DNA of 8,342 nt from Candidatus Neoflavobacterium equi (GTDB taxonomy: Bacteria; Bacteroidota; Bacteroidia; Flavobacteriales; Flavobacteriaceae). The stretch covers positions 1 to 8,342 of the forward strand of contig JAGHSS010000393.1 of the NCBI GenBank assembly GCA_018065745.1, in the 5' to 3' direction. This document shows positions 1 through 6,973 of the stretch, one piece after another (within the stretch, counting starts at the first letter, position 1; each line of letters opens with the position of its first letter). The notes beneath the pieces are model-generated. The model worked only from the letters and a program-made list of their open reading frames with translations. It was not told the DNA's origin and did no database searches. The position numbers and the translations under genes were made by a program.

Positions 1-106
1 AATAAAATAAATTATGATTCTCTTTGTTTTCTATACCGCAAAATAACGACGACTTCTAGGAATAAAATATGACAAAAATCAGTTGAAGCCTTTTTGTTTG
101 AAACAA
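1..106. other. Left-edge non-coding segment
   Basis: AT-rich sequence beyond the rlmI terminator. No reading frame, RNA gene or convincing promoter was found. Minus-strand TATTTTG near 46-52 resembles a -7 box but lacks one base of the TAnnTTTG spacing and has no partner -33 element. It may be the upstream region of a gene lying left of the window. Confidence 0.4.
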
Positions 107-135
107 AAAAAAGCAACCCATAGGATTGCTTTTTT
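107..135 (-). terminator. Intrinsic terminator of rlmI
   Basis: A hairpin starts about 30 nt after the rlmI stop. The arms 123-135 and 107-119 pair over 13 positions around a 3-nt loop (120-122), followed by a T-tract in minus-strand RNA. One pair (positions 117/125) is a U-G wobble in the minus-strand transcript but a C-A mismatch in the plus-strand transcript, so the structure favours termination of right-to-left transcription. Confidence 0.85.
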
Positions 136-165
136 ATGTTTAACATCAGATAAACGAAATATGTT

Positions 166-1332
166 CTATTCCACAAAAAGAACCAAACCTTTAAGGTATG
201 CTCCTTCTGGGTGATAAATATTAACTGGGTGATCTGGACCTTGAGTCAATTTGTGTAAAACTCTAATGGTTCTTCCAGATTCAATTGCCGCAGCGGCAAC
301 CGTATTGTAAAACAAGACATCATCAATAACTTGAGAACAAGAGAATGTAAATAATATACCGTTTGGAGCTAACGCTTTGAAACCGGCAATATTCAATCTT
401 TTGTAAGCTTGAGTCGCTGTGTGTTTATTTTTGATACTTTTTGCAAAGGCTGGTGGATCCAAAACAATTACATCATAGTTTGCTTTGTTTTCTTTCATGA
501 ATTCAAATACATCAGAAGCCACAGCTTGATGATTTTCAACCAATCCATTCAACTCCATATTGTGCTGTGCCAAAGCAACTGCTTTTTCAGAGATATCAAC
601 AGACGTGACTAATTCTGCACCAGAACGTCCTGCATAAGCAGAAAAACCTCCCGTATAACAAAATGTATTCAACACTTTTTTACCGCGCGCATAATGCCCC
701 AAAAGAGCTCTGTTATCACGTTGGTCTAAAAAGAATCCTGTTTTTTGTCCTTCCATCCAGTTCACGTGGAACAAGACGCCATTTTCTTTAGCAACGGTGT
801 GTTCTGTATTGCCAAAAAGGAAAAAGTCTGTTCCAATTTTTGGCAGTGAAGAACTACTTTTACAATAGATAGATGCACATTGATCAGGAAATAATTCTTG
901 AATAGCTGCTGCAATTTCTTTTAATTGAATGTAGATACCAGTTGAATGCGCTTGAATGATCCAGTTGTTGTTGTAAAAATCAATAATCAAACCTGAAATT
1001 CCGTCACCCTCACCGTGAATAACTCTAAAGGCATTTGTCTGTTCAAAATCAAACAACTGCGTGCGCAAATACCATGCTGCTTTAATTTTGTTCTTCCAGA
1101 AAGTTTGGTCAAAAACCTCTTCTCCAAAAGTCAACAAACGCACCACAATACTCCCTTTATCACTAAAATATCCTGTACCTAAGTGTTTTCCATCTTGTGA
1201 AGTTACATCAACCATTTCTCCGTCAGTAACTTCTTGACTTATACCAAAAACGGCACCACTAAAAACCCAAGGGTGTTTGCGCTCAATAGAACGTTCTTTA
1301 CCTTGTTTCAATATTACTTTTGCGTAACTCAT
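166..1332 (-). CDS. rlmI: RlmI-type class I SAM-dependent 23S rRNA (cytosine-C5) methyltransferase
   Basis: A 388-residue protein, full length for the RlmI/YccW family. E. coli RlmI makes m5C1962 in 23S rRNA using S-adenosylmethionine; the same target is inferred here. The N-terminus (about residues 1-80) looks like the family's PUA RNA-binding domain, including RKHPWVFSGAV at 18-28. The hallmark GQKTGFFLDQRDNR is at 195-208. The Rossmann methyltransferase domain follows, with SAM motif I LNTFCYTGGFSAYAG (221-235), acidic residue D246 in SVDIS, and motif IV LDPPAFAKS (291-299). FTFSCS (329-333) carries the likely catalytic Cys332, and the family-typical ending HPV..YHPEGAYLKG is at 368-382. 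The start is ATG, 10 nt or so after a candidate TAnnTTTG promoter box. The gene stands alone between two intrinsic terminators. The family is very secure; the exact rRNA base is inferred from homology. Confidence 0.93.
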   Translation of the reverse strand: MSYAKVILKQGKERSIERKHPWVFSGAVFGISQEVTDGEMVDVTSQDGKHLGTGYFSDKGSIVVRLLTFGEEVFDQTFWKNKIKAAWYLRTQLFDFEQTNAFRVIHGEGDGISGLIIDFYNNNWIIQAHSTGIYIQLKEIAAAIQELFPDQCASIYCKSSSSLPKIGTDFFLFGNTEHTVAKENGVLFHVNWMEGQKTGFFLDQRDNRALLGHYARGKKVLNTFCYTGGFSAYAGRSGAELVTSVDISEKAVALAQHNMELNGLVENHQAVASDVFEFMKENKANYDVIVLDPPAFAKSIKNKHTATQAYKRLNIAGFKALAPNGILFTFSCSQVIDDVLFYNTVAAAAIESGRTIRVLHKLTQGPDHPVNIYHPEGAYLKGLVLFVE

Positions 1333-1348
1333 TCTTTATTATTTGCAA

Positions 1349-1356
1349 CAAAAGTA
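1349..1356 (-). promoter_or_regulatory. Candidate -7 promoter element of rlmI (TACTTTTG)
   Basis: Read on the minus strand, the bases are TACTTTTG, an exact match to the Bacteroidota sigma-ABfr -7 consensus TAnnTTTG. They lie 16 nt before the rlmI ATG and just after the preceding terminator, so transcription would begin about 10 nt upstream of the start codon. I see no good TTTG/TTG -33 element about 20 nt further upstream, where the sequence is the T-rich terminator arm. The position is right, but the match is short and the region is AT-rich, so chance cannot be excluded. Confidence 0.45.
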
Positions 1357-1364
1357 ATTAAAAC

Positions 1365-1407
1365 AAAAAAAACATCTTTTTATAAATACAAAAAAGATGT
1401 TTTTTTT
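1365..1407 (-). terminator. Intrinsic terminator after the AI-2E family gene
   Basis: A perfect 17-bp inverted repeat, arms 1365-1381 and 1391-1407, with a 9-nt loop at 1382-1390. The core is AACATCTTTTT paired with AAAAAGATGTT, extended by A/T runs that supply the U-tract. It starts 44 nt after the stop of the AI-2E gene and ends shortly before the candidate rlmI promoter, separating the two transcripts. Because both flanks are A/T runs it could terminate in either direction. Confidence 0.85.
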
Positions 1408-1450
1408 ATGATTTTTATTTCAGTTAGGGATGTATATTCCCTTTAGAAGC

Positions 1451-2605
1451 TTATTTAATATCGTTTGCGTCATCCAATTGCTCCAATGCTTTTTGTTCCG
1501 CCTTTTTGTCTGGAAATAACTTTTTCAATATGTTCTTAAACATCGGTGGTTCTTCATCCTCTTCTCCAAGCAAGAATCCCCAAGGCATTAAACCTTGCAC
1601 ACGGTCAAAAACAATCTTACAAATTGCCAAAGCAGGAATTGCTAAGAACATACCGGATATTCCCCAAATCATCTCACCCAAGACAATACCAATCATGGCA
1701 AACAATGAATTGACTTTGACCTTAGAACCTACAATTTTTGGCATTACAAAATTACCATCAATAGCGTGGATTACAACCAATGAAATAAACACAAACAAAA
1801 CGTGTGAGGTATTTCCAGTAGCAAATGTAATGATACAAGACAACAACATGGCCGTTGCAATTCCCACATACGGTAGAACATTCAACAATCCTGTGATCAC
1901 TGCCAGCATAAAGGCATATTTCACACCTACAATTGTCAGCGCAATAAACGTTAAGCCTCCAACAATAAGCATCTGTAAAAAAAGGCCAATAAGGTATTTT
2001 TTTACCATGTACTGAATGGATGTTACTGCATCCATAACCGTTGCATGGTGGTCCTTAGCAAAATTGATGATCAAGAATTTCACAATGTGTTTTCTGTATA
2101 GCAACAAGAAAAAAGTATACAAAAATGTAAAAATCAACAGTACAAAGATTGATGACATAGACAAGAGTACTTGTCCCAATACACCCGTTCCCGTACTGAC
2201 AGATTTCTGAGCGGTTTCAGTTATATAATCCAATTGCTCACTCTGCTTGATTCCAAATTGTTGCTGTACCCAAACTTGCATTTGTTCAAAGGACGTTTTC
2301 AATTGGGACTCAAAGGCAGGCCATTCTGCACTTAGCTTTGATAACTGCATGCCTAGAAAATAAATCACCAATCCCAACACGACCAAAAATAAGACCGGAG
2401 AAATGATGGAAGCCAAGGATCTTGGGAATTTTAATTTACGTTCCAAAAAAACAGCCACAGGCAATAACAACAATGCAAATAATAGCCCAAGTATCAATGG
2501 TACCAATATGGTTTGTCCCAAGATAAACAGGTATCCTAAAATCAATATTGAAAGTAGCACACAGGCAAATTTTACATAAAAAGGCAATTTAAAAGTCCCA
2601 TCCAT
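1451..2605 (-). CDS. AI-2E family (PerM/TqsA-like) transporter
   Basis: A 384-residue polytopic inner-membrane protein of the AI-2E transporter family (PF01594), normal length for the group. Hydrophobic segments pair at about 8-29 and 31-54, with one more at 67-86. A soluble, Gln-rich segment follows at about 87-143, then further membrane segments near 146-170, 204-228, 230-262, 268-282 and 300-334. Family motifs are visible: LNVLPYVG (241-248), DGNFVMPKIVG (283-293) and LGEMIWGISGMFLAIPALA (309-327). The last 40 residues are a charged, presumably cytoplasmic tail (GEEDEEPP then Lys-rich). Members have been linked to autoinducer-2 export (TqsA) and to Na+/H+ antiport, so the name does not fix the cargo and I assign none. 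The ATG start is clear. The gene lies 61 nt downstream of scoB with no terminator between, so it may be read from the same transcript. Confidence 0.9.
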   Translation of the reverse strand: MDGTFKLPFYVKFACVLLSILILGYLFILGQTILVPLILGLLFALLLLPVAVFLERKLKFPRSLASIISPVLFLVVLGLVIYFLGMQLSKLSAEWPAFESQLKTSFEQMQVWVQQQFGIKQSEQLDYITETAQKSVSTGTGVLGQVLLSMSSIFVLLIFTFLYTFFLLLYRKHIVKFLIINFAKDHHATVMDAVTSIQYMVKKYLIGLFLQMLIVGGLTFIALTIVGVKYAFMLAVITGLLNVLPYVGIATAMLLSCIITFATGNTSHVLFVFISLVVIHAIDGNFVMPKIVGSKVKVNSLFAMIGIVLGEMIWGISGMFLAIPALAICKIVFDRVQGLMPWGFLLGEEDEEPPMFKNILKKLFPDKKAEQKALEQLDDANDIK

Positions 2606-2666
2606 AGGTTTAATATTTTAACAAGATAACGTCACAATTACATTTTCTTGTATTTCAAACATGCAA

Positions 2667-3326
2667 TTAGTTTAAATTCATTTCTGGAATTGGGCCATCA
2701 ATGATCAAATTTGCTTCTGTAGCCGCTACAATTTCCTCAACAGTTACACCTGGAGCACGTTCCAACAATTTAAAACCAGCAGCTGTAATTTCCATAAGTG
2801 CTAACTCAGTAACCACTTTTTTAACACAGCCAACTCCCGTTAATGGCAAGGTACATCTTTTTAAAATTTTAGACTCCCCTGCTTTATTCACGTGCATCAT
2901 GGCAACGATGATATTTTCTGCAGACGCCACTAAATCCATAGCGCCACCCATACCTTTTACCATTTTACCCGGGATTTTCCAATTGGCAATGTCGCCATTT
3001 TCAGAAACTTCCATTGCACCAAGAATGGTTAAGTCCACGTGTTGCGATCTGATCATCCCAAAACTCATGGCAGAATCAAAGAAAGAAGCACCAGGCATTG
3101 TAGTAATCGTTTGTTTACCCGCATTAATTATATCTGCATCTTCTTCCCCTTCAAATGGAAATGGTCCCATACCCAAAACACCATTTTCACTTTGAAATTC
3201 CACATTTAAGCCTTCAGGAACATAGTTTGCCACCAAAGTAGGAATACCAATTCCCAGATTGACATAAAAACCATCCTGCACCTCTTGTGCAATTCTTTTT
3301 GCGATACCGTTTTTGTCTAAAGCCAT
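2667..3326 (-). CDS. scoB: 3-oxoacid CoA-transferase subunit B
   Basis: A 219-residue beta subunit of a family I CoA-transferase, usual length. It carries the signature FQSENGVLG at 44-52, which matches the CoA-transferase signature 2; Glu47 is the expected catalytic glutamate that forms the glutamyl-CoA thioester. GIGIPT (25-30) and the Gly-rich GGAMDLV region are also typical. Together with subunit A it should move CoA between succinyl-CoA (or another donor) and a 3-oxoacid such as acetoacetate (EC 2.8.3.5). A 3-oxoadipate or other short-chain acid specificity (PcaIJ or AtoDA type) cannot be ruled out from sequence; no beta-ketoadipate pathway genes are nearby. The ATG overlaps the scoA stop by one base (TAATG), which points to translational coupling and equal subunit production. 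Confidence 0.93.
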   Translation of the reverse strand: MALDKNGIAKRIAQEVQDGFYVNLGIGIPTLVANYVPEGLNVEFQSENGVLGMGPFPFEGEEDADIINAGKQTITTMPGASFFDSAMSFGMIRSQHVDLTILGAMEVSENGDIANWKIPGKMVKGMGGAMDLVASAENIIVAMMHVNKAGESKILKRCTLPLTGVGCVKKVVTELALMEITAAGFKLLERAPGVTVEEIVAATEANLIIDGPIPEMNLN

Positions 3327-4030
3327 TATATATCTCTTTTTCTTACTGTTCTTTGCTCAATTCTCTTTTCATAACGTTCCCCTTGAAAAATACGCTTTAC
3401 ATAAATTCCAGGAATGTGAATGTGGTTGGGATCCAAAGTACCCACTGGAACTAATTCTTCCACCTCAGCGATGGTGATTTTTCCAGCTCCTGCCATACAG
3501 GCATTGAAGTTTCTTGAAGTACCTCTAAAGACCAAATTCCCCGCTTCATCCCCTTTCCAGGCTTTGACAATAGCGAAATCTGCTTTATAAGCTTCTTCTA
3601 AAATATATTTTTTACCGTTAAACTCACGCACTTCTTTACCTTCAGCCACTTCAGTACCATATCCTGCAGGAGTAAAAAAAGCAGGAATACCAGCCTGAGC
3701 TGCCCTACATTTTTCTGCTAATGTACCTTGGGGAGTCAATTCTACCTCCAATTCACCAGAAAGCATTTGTCTTTCAAATTCTGCATTTTCTCCCACATAA
3801 GAAGAGATCATTTTTTTAATTTGACGTTGATGTAGCAATAAACCCAAACCAAAATCATCTACACCTGCATTGTTTGATATACAGGTCAAATCTTTAACCT
3901 TTAAGCGCACCATTTCAGCTATTGAATTTTCTGGCAAGCCACTCAATCCAAATCCGCCCAACATAACCGTCATACCGTCAGTCAGTCCAACCAGCGCTTC
4001 TGTTACATTATTCACTTTTTTAGTAATCAT
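3326..4030 (-). CDS. scoA: 3-oxoacid CoA-transferase subunit A
   Basis: A 234-residue alpha subunit of a family I CoA-transferase, the usual length. Residues 18-33 ([16 protein letters not shown]) match the CoA-transferase signature 1, including the GGFG loop. NNAG (53-56) and the region around 97-103 (LTPQGTL) are also characteristic. It should pair with the product of the next gene to form the soluble cytoplasmic enzyme of acetoacetate/ketoacid activation. The start is ATG preceded by an A/C-rich leader (AAACAAACAACA) without a Shine-Dalgarno sequence, as is common in Bacteroidota. The leader is very short: the upstream terminator hairpin ends about 30 nt before this start. The last residues ([13 protein letters not shown]) form a basic tail. 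The family assignment is secure; substrate preference is inferred. Confidence 0.93.
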   Translation of the reverse strand: MITKKVNNVTEALVGLTDGMTVMLGGFGLSGLPENSIAEMVRLKVKDLTCISNNAGVDDFGLGLLLHQRQIKKMISSYVGENAEFERQMLSGELEVELTPQGTLAEKCRAAQAGIPAFFTPAGYGTEVAEGKEVREFNGKKYILEEAYKADFAIVKAWKGDEAGNLVFRGTSRNFNACMAGAGKITIAEVEELVPVGTLDPNHIHIPGIYVKRIFQGERYEKRIEQRTVRKRDI

Positions 4031-4059
4031 TGTTGTTTGTTTATATTTTGTATAAAAAT

Positions 4060-4091
4060 AAAAAAACGCCTCAATTTAGAGGCGTTTTTTT
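4060..4091 (-). terminator. Strong intrinsic terminator after the PBP1A gene
   Basis: A perfect 13-bp inverted repeat with arms 4060-4072 and 4079-4091 and a 6-nt loop (4073-4078). The GC-rich core CGCCTC/GAGGCG is followed in minus-strand RNA by a run of U. It lies about 40 nt after the stop of the PBP gene and about 30 nt before the scoA start. It should end the ricT-gldH-PBP transcript. A/T runs on both sides mean it could also stop plus-strand transcription, though no plus-strand gene is seen. Confidence 0.9.
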
Positions 4092-4131
4092 TTATTATTT
4101 ACTAAAATCGCGACAATTAACTGTGTATTTC

Positions 4132-6480
4132 TTAAAAGTCAAATTCTGTTGTGTTTACTTCTTCTTTCTTAACCGCAGTTGAGTCAGACACTACTGGAGC
4201 TGCTGCTCTGTAACAATCTACTTTAATACTCAAATCATTAGGTTTCTCAAAAGGCTTCTGAGAAACATTTAAAGTAACATCTGCATAACATTTCGTCATG
4301 AAAAGTCCCCAAATTGGCAATGCCATGGTAGCTCCTTGACCATAATGTGTTCTCTTGAAATTGGCTGCACGGTCTTCATTACCAACCCAAACTCCAGTTG
4401 CTAAGTTTGGCACCATTCCAATAAACCAACCATCACTGTTGTTTTGAGATGTTCCCGTTTTACCTGCAATAGGGTTTCTAAATTTATATGGCAATCCAGT
4501 AACACGCTTGTATCCTTCAGAAGTAGATCCATAACGCAAACGCGCTCCTGTTCCACTTTCAGTAACTCCCTCCAACAATTTGATAATTGCATAAGAAATA
4601 TCACTGCTCAATACATCTCTAGATTCTGGTTTAGATGTGTAAAGTATAACTCCGTTTTTATCTTCAATTTTACTGATGATTTGTGGCTTGTTATACACCC
4701 CTTGATTTGCAAAGGTTGCAAAAGCACCAACCATATCACTTACTGTAATATCCACAGCTCCCAAGGCAATTGCCGGTTGAACTGGAATTTTAGAAGACAC
4801 ACCCAAACGCTTGGTCATGTCCACCACGTGTTGTGGTCCAACACGGTCAATAAGTTTAGCAGTCACTGTGTTTAATGATTTTGCCAAAGCACTTTTCAAA
4901 GTCACCATACCGTTGTAAGATCCTGATGAGTTTTTTGGTGTCCAAGCTTCATCAATTCCCCACTTGCCTTTTGGCATTGTGAAAGGTGAATCTATAATAG
5001 AATCACAAGGCGACATTTTCAATTGATCAATGGCAGTAGCATATACAAACGGCTTGAAGGTTGATCCAACCTGTCTTGCGCCTTGACCAACGTGATCATA
5101 TTGGAAGTGTTTGTAATCAATTCCACCAACCCAAACTTTCACATCTCCAGTTTGTGGCTCCATAGCCATCATTCCAGTTTGCAAGAAGAATTTGTGGTAT
5201 AAAATTGAATCTTTAGGCGTCATGATGGTGTCTTTGAAGTTCTTCATTGAATTTAAATCAATGTTCTCTTCTTTTGCAAAGTTTTTCTCCCAAGCAAAAA
5301 CCGTCATTTTTGTTTTCACGTTAAATGATTTCTTGATCTGTTCTTCAGAAAAGCCTTTGGCAGACATTTCTTTCCAACGATCAGAATTTTTCATCGCACG
5401 ATCAATAATTTTATTGGTCTCAGCCTCCGTAATATTGTTGAACGGAGCATTTTCATTCTTTTTATTTTGGAAGAAAAACTCCTCCTGTAAATTTGATAAA
5501 TGCTGCACTACAGATTGCTCTGCATATAGTTGCATTCTAGAATCAATAGTTACATATATTTTTAAACCATCTCTGTAAATATCATAATCTGTACCGTCTG
5601 GTTTTTTATTTTCCTTAGTCCATTTTTTCATGAAATCTCTCAAATACTCTCTAAAGTAGGTTGCAGATCCTTGAATGTGACTTTCAGGTTTAAAGTTTAA
5701 TACCAACGGTTTTTTTTGATAAAACTCTTTTTGAGCTGTAGTCAAAAATCCATTTTTCTCCATTTGGTGTAAAACCACATTTCTTCTTTCACGAACGGCA
5801 TCCAAACGACGCACAGGATTGAATAATGAAGGGTTTTTCAACATTCCAACAAACATAGCTGCCTCATCAATAGTCAAGTCTTTAGGTTCTTTACCTAAGT
5901 ACACCTGAGCTGCTGAACGAATCCCCACTGCGGTATTGACAAAATCTGTTTTGTTCAAATACATTGCAATGATTTCTTGTTTGGTATATTGTCTTTCCAA
6001 TTTGGTTGCAATTACCCATTCTACAGATTTCTGAATCAAACGTACAATGATGTTTTTAGAACCTTCACCGTGATACAATTGTTTTGCCAACTGTTGGGTG
6101 ATGGTACTGGCACCACCGCTACCACCGGCAGCAGAAATTGCACGCAAAGTACCTCTTGCATCAATACCTGAATGCTCATAAAAACGCTCATCCTCTGTAG
6201 CAACTAATGCTTTTACCAAGTGATCAGGAAGATCTGCATATTTAATTGGAACTCTATTTTCTAAATAAAACTTCCCTATAACAACACCGTCACTAGATAT
6301 GATCTCTGTGGCCTCATTTGAGTTTGGATTCTCAAGTTCATCAAAACTTGGAATAGCGCCCAATAAACCCCAATATGCTAAAAGAAATAAAAGTATCATT
6401 CCTCCAAAAAGCCCACCAAATATTTGCCAAAATAATTTCAAATAATTCTTAGGCTCAGCACTCCCTTTTTTCTTATTCAT
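4132..6480 (-). CDS. Class A penicillin-binding protein, PBP1A type (transglycosylase/transpeptidase)
   Basis: A bifunctional peptidoglycan synthase of 782 residues when started at the ATG at 6480. An 18-nt longer frame begins with TTG at 6498; I prefer the ATG because it overlaps the gldH stop by 8 nt and gives a normal short cytoplasmic N-terminus (MNKKKGSAEPKN). One membrane anchor spans about 16-41. The GT51 glycosyltransferase domain follows, with EDERFYEHSGIDARGTLRA (catalytic Glu96) and GGASTITQQLAKQLY (122-136). A Lys/Glu-rich linker of about 100 residues (330-430) precedes the transpeptidase domain. That domain has STFK (Ser473 nucleophile, Lys476), SLN (535-537) and KTG (674-676), so both catalytic centres are complete. 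It polymerises lipid II and crosslinks the glycan strands in the periplasm. It is the last gene of the ricT-gldH unit and is followed by a strong terminator. Confidence 0.95.
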   Translation of the reverse strand: MNKKKGSAEPKNYLKLFWQIFGGLFGGMILLFLLAYWGLLGAIPSFDELENPNSNEATEIISSDGVVIGKFYLENRVPIKYADLPDHLVKALVATEDERFYEHSGIDARGTLRAISAAGGSGGASTITQQLAKQLYHGEGSKNIIVRLIQKSVEWVIATKLERQYTKQEIIAMYLNKTDFVNTAVGIRSAAQVYLGKEPKDLTIDEAAMFVGMLKNPSLFNPVRRLDAVRERRNVVLHQMEKNGFLTTAQKEFYQKKPLVLNFKPESHIQGSATYFREYLRDFMKKWTKENKKPDGTDYDIYRDGLKIYVTIDSRMQLYAEQSVVQHLSNLQEEFFFQNKKNENAPFNNITEAETNKIIDRAMKNSDRWKEMSAKGFSEEQIKKSFNVKTKMTVFAWEKNFAKEENIDLNSMKNFKDTIMTPKDSILYHKFFLQTGMMAMEPQTGDVKVWVGGIDYKHFQYDHVGQGARQVGSTFKPFVYATAIDQLKMSPCDSIIDSPFTMPKGKWGIDEAWTPKNSSGSYNGMVTLKSALAKSLNTVTAKLIDRVGPQHVVDMTKRLGVSSKIPVQPAIALGAVDITVSDMVGAFATFANQGVYNKPQIISKIEDKNGVILYTSKPESRDVLSSDISYAIIKLLEGVTESGTGARLRYGSTSEGYKRVTGLPYKFRNPIAGKTGTSQNNSDGWFIGMVPNLATGVWVGNEDRAANFKRTHYGQGATMALPIWGLFMTKCYADVTLNVSQKPFEKPNDLSIKVDCYRAAAPVVSDSTAVKKEEVNTTEFDF

Positions 6481-6973
6481 TTGTATTCGTGTTTTCAATT
6501 CTAAATCCTACTTCAGTAATTCCATCTAATTTTGAAATTCCCTCAGTATGTCCTACTTCTCTAACGGCTTGAAATACTTTAAACGTATACTTTCCCGCTT
6601 GAGGAAATGTATAATTATCTTTAAACCACAAGGCACTTTCTTTCACGTCAGAAAATCCTTTACCCATCATAGAGCCATCAGGATTTGTCATCTGGTATTC
6701 CAAAGTGTCTCTCTTTACCGTTTTGTCTGGGAAACCTGTTTCCACAATTAGAAAGAGGTTACTGTAAGGATAAGCATCTGTAGTTCTCACATTTACATAC
6801 ATATTATACAGAGAAACTGTATCCTGCTGTTCGTGGTTAAAAACTACTGCTTTTTTCTTATCCCATCCATCTGCCGTGCTGATATATTGATCAAAAACAC
6901 GATTCTTATCACATGAGAACAGGAGCAGCCCAAGTGAAAAAAGGACAAATATATACTTACTTCTTTGGAGCAT
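6473..6973 (-). CDS. gldH: Gliding motility lipoprotein GldH
   Basis: A 166-residue lipoprotein. The start chosen is the ATG at 6973: a longer frame from a GTG at 7072 would place 33 hydrophilic residues ahead of the signal peptide. From the ATG the protein has basic MLQRSK, a hydrophobic stretch and lipobox LFSC with the lipidated Cys21, the standard layout for a secreted lipoprotein. The remainder matches my recollection of GldH: a beta-rich domain with NLFLIVETGFPD (near 72-83), RDTLEYQMTNPDGSMMGKG, then YTFKVFQAVRE and a closing GITEVGFRIE. In Flavobacterium johnsoniae GldH is required for gliding; its biochemical role is not settled. The gene overlaps the end of ricT by 17 nt and the start of the PBP gene by 8 nt, so the three are probably co-transcribed and translationally coupled. 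The C-terminal NTNTNE is low-complexity. Confidence 0.9.
   Translation of the reverse strand: MLQRSKYIFVLFSLGLLLFSCDKNRVFDQYISTADGWDKKKAVVFNHEQQDTVSLYNMYVNVRTTDAYPYSNLFLIVETGFPDKTVKRDTLEYQMTNPDGSMMGKGFSDVKESALWFKDNYTFPQAGKYTFKVFQAVREVGHTEGISKLDGITEVGFRIENTNTNE

Noticed and set aside
91..109. Inverted repeat TTTTTGTTT-G-AAACAAAAA next to the rlmI terminator
   Set aside because: A one-base loop cannot form as drawn and the arms are almost only A/T. It probably reflects the terminator's T-tract and the adjacent A/T-rich bases.
1506..2015. 169-codon plus-strand reading frame opposite the AI-2E gene
   Set aside because: It lies wholly antisense to a clear membrane-protein gene. Its translation has no family resemblance and is rich in Ile, Thr and Asn, as expected from the complement of hydrophobic codons.
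2606..2666. Possible hairpin (AATTGCAT with ATGTAATT) between scoB and the AI-2E gene
   Set aside because: It has an 8-bp AT-rich stem with a wobble pair, a long loop and no U-tract, so it does not resemble a terminator or known riboswitch.
2701..3195. 164-codon plus-strand reading frame opposite scoB
   Set aside because: It is antisense to a gene with a complete catalytic signature; there is no recognisable domain and no promoter or leader.
4107..4114. The 8-mer ATCGCGAC also occurs at 8230-8237, near the other end of the ricT-gldH-PBP unit
   Set aside because: One shared 8-mer in 8.3 kb is close to chance, and there is no extended similarity or inverted-repeat arrangement to suggest an operator or attachment site.
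4444..4875. 143-codon plus-strand frame, and another at 5192-5578, opposite the PBP gene
   Set aside because: Both are shadows of the PBP coding sequence. The translations are Ser/Cys/Phe-rich with no plausible domain.
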